In this document: positions 31,750-36,965 of the stretch, piece by piece
Layout of the letters: the number at the start of each line of letters is the position of its first letter
Position numbering within the stretch: the first letter of the stretch is position 1
Assembly (NCBI GenBank): GCA_034101475.1
Contig: JAXEJQ010000037.1
Span: 1 to 36,965, forward strand
Direction: 5' to 3'
DNA: 36,965 bases
DNA from: Limivivens sp034101475
Lineage (GTDB): Bacteria > Bacillota > Clostridia > Lachnospirales > Lachnospiraceae
Program-made: the position numbers and the translations under genes
Notes under the pieces: generated by a model
Database searches by the model: none
What the model was told of the DNA's origin: nothing
Seen by the model: only the letters and a program-made list of their open reading frames with translations

Positions 31750-32526
31750 ATGGATAAACACATCGTTCTGAAAAAAGCAGGGGCAGTTCTCTTCTGGCTG
31801 ATTGTCTGGCAGGGGGCTGCCCTCCTGTTTCCTGATTCCATCGTATTTGTGGGACCTGTGGACATGCTGGCCTCTCTGGCTGAGCAGATCCGAAGCACAG
31901 AGTTCTGGCTATCCCTCGGCAATTCCATGGGAAAGATCATGGGTGGTTTTCTCAGTGCGTTCCTGGCCGGAATCCTGCTGGCTTTCTGCTCCTTCCGTTT
32001 CGAATGGCTGAAAATTCTGCTGGAACCGGTGGTTCTGCTGCAAAAATCCGTGCCGGTGGCATCCTTTGTGGTTCTCCTGCTGATTCTCATCGGCTCCAGA
32101 AATCTCTCCATTGCCATTGTATTTCTGACCGGCTTTCCCATCCTGTACACCAATATGAGCGAAGGCCTGGCCCATGTGGACCGGAGCATGCTGGAAATGG
32201 CCGAGGTCTTTCATATGAGCACTGCCAGAAAGCTGCTTTACATCTACCGCCCTGCCTTTCTTCCTTTTCTGGCCAGCGGCTCGAAAATTGCTCTGGGGAT
32301 GAGCTGGAAATCCGGCGTGGCAGCGGAAATCATCGGTGTTCCCGCCCATTCCATCGGTGAGCGTCTGTATATGGCGAAAATCTACCTGAATACCGAAAGT
32401 CTTTTTGCCTGGACGCTGGTGATTATTCTGTTAAGTACGCTTTTTGAAAAACTGTTTCTCTGGATATTAAAAAAGGCAGGCGGGAAAGCCTGGGAGGAGC
32501 CTCGTGATCATAAGAAATCTGTCTAA
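31750..32526 (+). CDS. NitT/TauT-like ABC transporter permease
   Basis: This 258-residue inner-membrane permease has about six hydrophobic spans. The first is AVLFWLIVWQGAALLF. The segment LLQKSVPVASFVVLLLILIG is the conserved stretch before the cytoplasmic loop. The loop carrying MSEGLAHVDRSMLEMAEVF corresponds to the ATPase-contacting EAA-type region. It follows the binding protein by 6 bp and overlaps the ATPase gene by 23 bp, so all three are one operon. Confidence 0.88.
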   Translation: MDKHIVLKKAGAVLFWLIVWQGAALLFPDSIVFVGPVDMLASLAEQIRSTEFWLSLGNSMGKIMGGFLSAFLAGILLAFCSFRFEWLKILLEPVVLLQKSVPVASFVVLLLILIGSRNLSIAIVFLTGFPILYTNMSEGLAHVDRSMLEMAEVFHMSTARKLLYIYRPAFLPFLASGSKIALGMSWKSGVAAEIIGVPAHSIGERLYMAKIYLNTESLFAWTLVIILLSTLFEKLFLWILKKAGGKAWEEPRDHKKSV

Positions 32527-33070
32527 AAGCTATGACCAGCATCCCGTGCTGGAAAATCTGAATCTGACGCTGCCAGAGGGCGGCATTTACGCGCTGATGG
32601 GTCCTTCCGGCAGCGGAAAGACCACACTGCTGCATATTTTGCTGGGCCTGGTGAAGCCGGACAGCGGTTTTCTGGAAGGTCTGGAAGGGAAGCGGTTTTC
32701 TGCCGTATTCCAGGAGAACCGCCTGTGCGGCTTTCTGACGGCTGCGGAAAATCTGGCCATTGTCAGCCCCTCCGGAGGCTCTGCCGCAGACTACCGCTCC
32801 GTTCTCGCTGAAATCCTGCCCACCGAATCCCTGAATCAGAAAACTGACACCTACAGCGGCGGCATGAAACGCCGGACAGCCATTGCCCGGGCCATGGTTG
32901 TCCCTTCGGACATTCTGATCATGGACGAACCCTTCACCGGGCTGGATGAAGAGACAAAGGAACAGGTGGTTTCTTTTATTCTGCGGTACCGAAAGGGACG
33001 GACACTGATTTTTTCCACTCATGACCCGGAGGATGTTCCGGCCTTCCAGGCCCGGAAGATTCTTCTCTAA
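32504..33070 (+). CDS. Short NitT/TauT-like ABC transporter ATPase
   Basis: This 188-residue ABC ATPase is shorter than the usual 240-260 residues of its class. The core motifs are all there: Walker A GPSGSGKTT (about 33-41), Q-loop FQENRL, signature YSGGMKRR, Walker B ILIMDEP, and the switch histidine in FSTHD. What is lost is mainly part of the helical subdomain and the C-terminal tail. It starts at a GTG (32504) preceded by GGGAGG and overlaps the permease by 23 bp. It is probably functional with its own permease. Confidence 0.86.
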   Translation: MIIRNLSKSYDQHPVLENLNLTLPEGGIYALMGPSGSGKTTLLHILLGLVKPDSGFLEGLEGKRFSAVFQENRLCGFLTAAENLAIVSPSGGSAADYRSVLAEILPTESLNQKTDTYSGGMKRRTAIARAMVVPSDILIMDEPFTGLDEETKEQVVSFILRYRKGRTLIFSTHDPEDVPAFQARKILL

Positions 33071-33076
33071 ACGGAA

Positions 33077-33096
33077 ATGTCTGCTAATGCAGACAT
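33077..33096. other. Small perfect hairpin after the ABC operon
   Basis: ATGTCTGC-TAAT-GCAGACAT is an 8-bp perfect stem just after the ATPase stop. It has no T tract on the plus strand, so it may stabilise the mRNA end and not stop transcription. Confidence 0.4.
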
Positions 33097-33113
33097 CACC
33101 AATAATAAAAGTC

Positions 33114-33140
33114 GATTCATCCGGTGAATCCGGATGAATC
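33114..33140 (-). terminator. Terminator after the GyrI-like gene
   Basis: GATTCATCCGG-TGAAT-CCGGATGAATC is an 11-bp perfect stem. On the minus strand it is followed after three bases by TTTTATTATT, fitting a terminator for the gene ending at 33198. Confidence 0.65.
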
Positions 33141-33197
33141 CTCTCCTGGATTTTTCTGTTGATTCAAGACTGAAACAGCCGGTTTCCTGTCTTTGCC

Positions 33198-33845
33198 TCA
33201 CATCTCCTGTTCCACAGCCTTTTTCACCGGAAGCCGGATGACCGTCTTTCGTTTTTCAGGGGCCACCCGTCTGGCATCCGACAGATAAATTTCATGATGC
33301 ATTCTTTCCTCAGAAAAATCCTTCACATATCCATTTTTCTGAAGATACGCATCCATCAACGCCACCGTCGCAGGCTCCTCATCATAAGATCCGATATGCA
33401 TACACTGGACACAGAGTCCCTCCTGAATCCTTCGGAACTCAACTTTCGAATAATCCTGACCCTTTTTCTTTTCTGCTTCCCCGATGGCCCATCTGAAATC
33501 CTCTTCTGTCACAAAATCCGGCAGTCGGATCACGGAAATCCAGCAGAAATCCTCTTTTCTTCTGTAATCCACTCCCAAAGTATCCTCCTGCCACCAGAAA
33601 CCCTCCAGCGGCGGCACCACATAATCAAAATATCCTTCGATTTTATGGCTTCCCTTCTTACTCATCTTGATTGTGAAAGCAATTCCATAAAGCAGGCCGA
33701 TGGCTGCCTTATAATCTCCGCCTTCCTCATTCGGATCTCCCTTGCCTCTTACCGCAAGGAATTTCATCTCCGGCACCTCCACAATCTCAGGCTTCCTTTT
33801 GGGCAGATAGAATTCTTTATACTCTTTCTTGTAATCAAATGGCAT
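33198..33845 (-). CDS. GyrI-like small-molecule-binding domain protein
   Basis: This 215-residue cytoplasmic protein has the GyrI-like (SHS2, ligand-binding) fold. The segments are PEIVEVPEMKFLAVRGKGDP near the N-terminus, EGYFDYVVPPLEGFWW, WISVIRLPDFVTEEDF and VQCMHIGSYDEEPATVALM, the last being the usual GyrI strand and glutamate. Relatives bind small hydrophobic compounds or toxins and often sit beside regulators. The ATG at 33845 follows AAGGAGGAG; the gene overlaps the upstream WYL regulator stop by 11 bp, so the two form an operon. It may act as a sensor or drug-binding partner of that regulator; this is inferred. Confidence 0.8.
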   Translation of the reverse strand: MPFDYKKEYKEFYLPKRKPEIVEVPEMKFLAVRGKGDPNEEGGDYKAAIGLLYGIAFTIKMSKKGSHKIEGYFDYVVPPLEGFWWQEDTLGVDYRRKEDFCWISVIRLPDFVTEEDFRWAIGEAEKKKGQDYSKVEFRRIQEGLCVQCMHIGSYDEEPATVALMDAYLQKNGYVKDFSEERMHHEIYLSDARRVAPEKRKTVIRLPVKKAVEQEM

Positions 33846-34779
33846 CTTTCTCCTCCTTTTTTTCAGTGGCTCCACCTTTATAAAGATCCGTCACCGCTTC
33901 CGCGATCCGAAGGAGTTCCTGTCGGATTTTCTCAGGCTCCAGCACTTCCACCTGCTCCCGAAAAGTCAGCATCCAGTCAATCAGGCTTTCATCATCTGAA
34001 TAATCACTCTGAAAGAGCAGCCTTCCATCCTCCTGCATTTCAAAACAGTCAGTACCAAATTCTTCCACCAGCCGCCATCTCATCTCCGGCTGAAAAACCG
34101 CTTTCATCCTGACTCCGCCCGGGAAAATTTTTTCACTGGATAAATCCGGCACCGGAGCTGTCCGGGCCTCATATCCGTCTTCGGAAATCACCAGCTCCTC
34201 CATGCGGTTCAGTTTAAACAGCCGAAAATCTTCTCTTTTCCGGCACCATCCCCAGACATACCAGCTGCTCCATTTAAAAATCAGGTAATAAGGCTCAATT
34301 TCCCTGCGGCTTTCCCCTTTGGGCGCATAATACTGAAAAGAAATCAACCGTCTCTCTTCAATCGCTGTCTGTATACTTTCAATCTTCGGTGCCAGAGAAT
34401 CCCTGTACCAGGAAGAAAGGTCAATCAGAATGAAATCTCTGCCGCTTACAAAATCGGAAGAGCCTGCTTTAATCTTTTCCATCAGCTTCCCGTAGTAATG
34501 GCTCCCGCTCACGCTGTCCAGACTCCTCAGCCCTGCCAGAATTCCCTGCATATCCTTTGAGTTCAGCACCGTCCTGTCCATCCGATATCCTTCCATAATA
34601 CAGATACCGCCTCCCACCCCCTGGGCGGTACGGATTGGAATCCCCGCCCTGCAGAGTGCATCAATATCTCTGCTGATGGTTCTGCGCGAAACCTCAAACT
34701 TTTCCGCCAGTTCCGGCGCCGTTACTTTTTCCTGCTGCAGCAGAACGGATAATATTCCGATCAGCCTGTCTATCTTCAT
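33835..34779 (-). CDS. YafY-family transcriptional regulator (HTH and WYL domains)
   Basis: This 314-residue regulator opens with a DeoR-type winged helix (VTAPELAEKFEVSRRTISRDI, about 20-40, then GIPIRTAQGVGGGICI). A WYL ligand-sensing domain follows from about 125 (LISFQYYAPKGESRREIEPY, WSSWYVWGWCRKREDFRLFK). A C-terminal WCX-type extension ends it. WYL regulators respond to small ligands or nucleic acids. The ATG at 34779 follows AAGGAG; the frame opens 10 codons earlier without a site. A dyad just upstream (34824-34837) may be an autoregulatory site. It overlaps the GyrI-like gene by 11 bp. Confidence 0.87.
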   Translation of the reverse strand: MKIDRLIGILSVLLQQEKVTAPELAEKFEVSRRTISRDIDALCRAGIPIRTAQGVGGGICIMEGYRMDRTVLNSKDMQGILAGLRSLDSVSGSHYYGKLMEKIKAGSSDFVSGRDFILIDLSSWYRDSLAPKIESIQTAIEERRLISFQYYAPKGESRREIEPYYLIFKWSSWYVWGWCRKREDFRLFKLNRMEELVISEDGYEARTAPVPDLSSEKIFPGGVRMKAVFQPEMRWRLVEEFGTDCFEMQEDGRLLFQSDYSDDESLIDWMLTFREQVEVLEPEKIRQELLRIAEAVTDLYKGGATEKKEEKDAI

Positions 34780-34823
34780 AGGAACTCCTTCCTTTCCATT
34801 TCTTATCATAGCAAACCAAACAT

Positions 34824-34837
34824 GACATCGCTATGTC
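34824..34837. promoter_or_regulatory. Dyad upstream of the WYL regulator, candidate operator
   Basis: GACAT-CGCT-ATGTC is a perfect 5-bp inverted repeat, 44 bp before the regulator start. A possible -10 (TATGAT on the minus strand, 34805-34810) lies downstream, so the dyad would cover the -35 region. It is a candidate site for self-repression. Confidence 0.3.
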
Positions 34838-34903
34838 CTGTTTCTTTTCCAGAAAAAGAGCCAATGGTGTTTTTTGGTGTTCCAACGTTCAGGAAATACT
34901 GTT

Positions 34904-35962
34904 TTACATGCTTTTGTTTCTGTAAAGCATGGCATCTGCCTCTTTGATCACATCCTGAATATAAGAAGCAGCCGCGTCATAATATGCATACCCCAGCGAA
35001 ACATTCGGCATTCTGCCGTCCTCCTTCTGCAGCTCCCTGATGGCAGATACGAACCGGCTGTTCAATTCCTCGATATTTTCAAGATGATCATGCAGAATTA
35101 CGCAGAATTCATCTCCCCCGACCCGGTAGCAAAAGCCATATCTTCCATAGACATTCCGAAGCTGCTGCGCGACATTCTTCAGGCAAATATCTCCCACCGA
35201 ATGTCCATAGGTATCATTAACCTGTTTGAATTTATCCACATCAAAAAACAGGATCAGCGCACGCGATCCCAGATCCGTAATATTCACATCGTAGCATCTG
35301 CGGTTCAAAAGCCGTGTAACCGCATCTACCTGAAGCATGATTTTACAATAACGGCTGTAGAACAGCGCATTTCCGACGGCAATACATAAGTAAGCGATCC
35401 GGACGCCGTGAAAAAGGAACAAACTGCCAATCCCTGCCATAAGCATGAATAATGTACAGACCAAAACACTGTCCATACCGACCTGGTTCACTTTCCCACT
35501 TCGTATAATGGCCAGAAAACCATAACCCAAAGCCACGGTAAACACAGCCACATAAATCGGAAACAAAAATTCGCGGTGATAAACGTTCTGCGCATCCACA
35601 CGGAAGACCCATCCGAAATGCAGGGCAATACATTCAAACAGCGCATGGGCAGATATGAAGGCTATGGCTGTCTTCGGCTTTTTCACACCACCATAGGCTA
35701 TGGCGGCAGCGACTCCAATGGCCGGAGCCATGCAGATCTCCACAAGCTTCGCTGCTTTATGCAGCAGCAGAAAAGAAGGCGGAGCGCCATCTGTGAGGAC
35801 ACCAATACATTCCCCCAATGCGGAAACGCCAATCAGCAGACAGGTAATCACCGTCTTTTTCTTTGCATCCTTTGTGATAAGCGGATTGATCCTTGCATCT
35901 GCAATGGTGATCATCAGGAACAAGATGGTAATCAGAATAATGGCTGTATATAAATCAAACAA
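34904..35962 (-). CDS. Membrane-bound diguanylate cyclase
   Basis: This protein of 352 residues has an N-terminal block of about seven hydrophobic helices (1 to about 195) and a C-terminal GGDEF domain (about 195-352). The active-site motif is RVGGDEFCVIL, and the metal-binding FFDVDKFKQVNDTYGH is intact, so it should make cyclic di-GMP. No RxxD inhibitory site is evident in the expected position. The start is a TTG at 35962 with AGGAGG 8 nt upstream. The next in-frame ATG, 16 codons in, has no site. It is a close paralogue of the gene upstream. Confidence 0.88.
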   Translation of the reverse strand: MFDLYTAIILITILFLMITIADARINPLITKDAKKKTVITCLLIGVSALGECIGVLTDGAPPSFLLLHKAAKLVEICMAPAIGVAAAIAYGGVKKPKTAIAFISAHALFECIALHFGWVFRVDAQNVYHREFLFPIYVAVFTVALGYGFLAIIRSGKVNQVGMDSVLVCTLFMLMAGIGSLFLFHGVRIAYLCIAVGNALFYSRYCKIMLQVDAVTRLLNRRCYDVNITDLGSRALILFFDVDKFKQVNDTYGHSVGDICLKNVAQQLRNVYGRYGFCYRVGGDEFCVILHDHLENIEELNSRFVSAIRELQKEDGRMPNVSLGYAYYDAAASYIQDVIKEADAMLYRNKSM

Positions 35963-36029
35963 GCTTCTTTCCTCCTGCCTTCAAACATCCTTTTGGTTCA
36001 CTTCCAAAGAACGTATCCTTAGGAAGCCT

Positions 36030-36965
36030 CTATGCATTTTTATTACGATACAGCATGGCATCCGCTTCCTCAATCACATTCTGAACGTGAGAAACAGAGG
36101 CATCATAAAACGCATATCCTGCGGACACCGTGGGCATTCTGCTGTCACCCGTCTGCAGCTCTCTGACTGCAGATGCAAACCGGGAATTCAATTCTTCGAT
36201 TTTTTCAATACCATCATACAAAATGACGCAGAACTCATCACCGCCGATACGGTAACACAGCCCAAACTTCCCATAGACACTCCGAAGCTGCTGGGCAACC
36301 TTCTTCAGGCATGCATCCCCTTCCAGATGTCCGTAAGTGTCATTCAACTGTTTGAATTTATCAATATCAAAGAACAGAATCGCAGCACGGGGCCCCAGAT
36401 CCGTCATCTTCACGTCATAGCATCTGCGGTTTAAAAGGCCTGTGACCGCATCCACCTGAAGCATAATCTTATAATTGCGGATACTGAACATCATATTTCC
36501 GATGGAGATACATAAATAGTCAATTCGGATACTGGAATAGATAAACTGAATACCGATCCCGACCACAAGCATGACCAGCGTCCAGATCAGGACCCGGTCA
36601 ACCCCCATCTGATATGCCTTCCCATTGCGGATAATACAAACAAAGCAGTAAATCACGGACAGGATAAACGCGGCAACATAAATCAGATAAAACGCCTCCC
36701 GATGGTAAATATTTTGAGAATCCACACGGAAAACCCACTCAAAATGAAGGGCGGCACATTCAAACAATGCATGACCAAAAGACAGGGCAACTGCAGCCTT
36801 TGGCCTTTTCACATCCCCATAAGCAATGGCAGCGGCGACTCCGATGGCCGGAGCTGCACTGAATTCCACAAGCTTCGCAATTTTATGCAGCAGGAGAAAG
36901 GGTTCCCCAGCTCCATTCGTAAGAACACCAATCCATTCCCCCAGTGCAGCTACTGCGATCAGCAG
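36030..36965 (-). CDS. Membrane-bound diguanylate cyclase, 5' end outside the window
   Basis: The frame is open to the last base of the window; translation from 36965 reads LLIAVAALGEWIGVLTNGAG, matching residues about 43-62 of the neighbouring cyclase, so about 40 N-terminal residues are outside. The visible part has the membrane block and a GGDEF domain with RIGGDEFCVIL and FFDIDKFKQLNDTYGH intact. It lies 67 bp upstream of its paralogue on the same strand and the two align over their whole length, which indicates a tandem duplication. Confidence 0.87.
   Translation of the reverse strand: MLIAVAALGEWIGVLTNGAGEPFLLLHKIAKLVEFSAAPAIGVAAAIAYGDVKRPKAAVALSFGHALFECAALHFEWVFRVDSQNIYHREAFYLIYVAAFILSVIYCFVCIIRNGKAYQMGVDRVLIWTLVMLVVGIGIQFIYSSIRIDYLCISIGNMMFSIRNYKIMLQVDAVTGLLNRRCYDVKMTDLGPRAAILFFDIDKFKQLNDTYGHLEGDACLKKVAQQLRSVYGKFGLCYRIGGDEFCVILYDGIEKIEELNSRFASAVRELQTGDSRMPTVSAGYAFYDASVSHVQNVIEEADAMLYRNKNA

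Noticed and set aside
1..36965. tRNA, rRNA, prophage, insertion-sequence transposase, toxin-antitoxin and defence genes
   Set aside because: I looked for their hallmark motifs and proteins on both strands and saw none.

Overview
The window looks like chromosome of an anaerobic, probably spore-forming Clostridia member, most likely Lachnospiraceae. The case rests on gene content: a cobalt-early cobalamin pathway, a QueH-type epoxyqueuosine reductase, a MecA-like ClpC adaptor, a PdaA-like spore-cortex deacetylase, YARHG, SH3b and Big_2 envelope proteins, and strong AGGAGG ribosome binding sites. No rRNA, tRNA, CRISPR array, prophage or transposase was seen. Genus is not called.

Layout. (1) 1-4749: the 5' end of argH, a long palindromic element, queH, a divergent NitT/TauT-type ABC ATPase and permease pair with no binding protein, and a convergent Xaa-Pro aminopeptidase. 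(2) 4962-9463: three secreted envelope proteins on the minus strand: an NlpC/P60 hydrolase with wall-binding repeats, a triple-YARHG protein, and an amidase fused to a serine beta-lactamase-like domain. (3) 9592-11839: a small unrecognised ORF, citrate synthase and a TIM-barrel isomerase-like gene. (4) 11956-14558, plus strand: a PdaA-like deacetylase and a transglutaminase-like lipoprotein. (5) 14774-17048, minus strand: mecA and two SH3b membrane proteins, one carrying a 36-bp coding tandem repeat.

(6) 17056-29551 is the core: an eleven-gene anaerobic cobalamin operon read leftward, cbiD-cbiL-cbiF-cbiG-cbiH-(cobK/cbiE/cbiT)-cbiA-cbiB-cobD-cbiP-cbiC. It starts from a consensus promoter, a cobalamin riboswitch and an intrinsic terminator. 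Most genes overlap by 4-8 bp. One dispersed repeat sits between cbiD and cbiL and forms the end of cbiD. The first SH3b gene starts 7 bp after cbiC and may be co-transcribed. The operon covers precorrin-2 to adenosylcobinamide phosphate, except that no cobalt chelatase, adenosyltransferase or lower-ligand assembly genes are present in the window.

(7) 29621-30617: an isolated bacterial-microcompartment pair, eutS-eutP, with its own promoter and terminator. Ethanolamine or propanediol compartments depend on adenosylcobalamin, so the link to the cobalamin operon is sensible, but no other compartment gene is in view. (8) 30702-33070: a complete NitT/TauT-like ABC importer of unknown substrate behind a near-consensus promoter. 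(9) 33198-34779: a WYL regulator and a GyrI-like ligand-binding protein. (10) 34904-36965: two tandem, closely related membrane diguanylate cyclases; the second runs off the end of the window.

The most unusual items are the 167-bp palindrome near the left edge, the dispersed repeat that supplies the CbiD C-terminus, the amidase/beta-lactamase-like fusion, the CobK-CbiE-CbiT fusion, the isolated EutS-EutP pair, and an SH3b surface-protein gene at the tail of the cobalamin operon.
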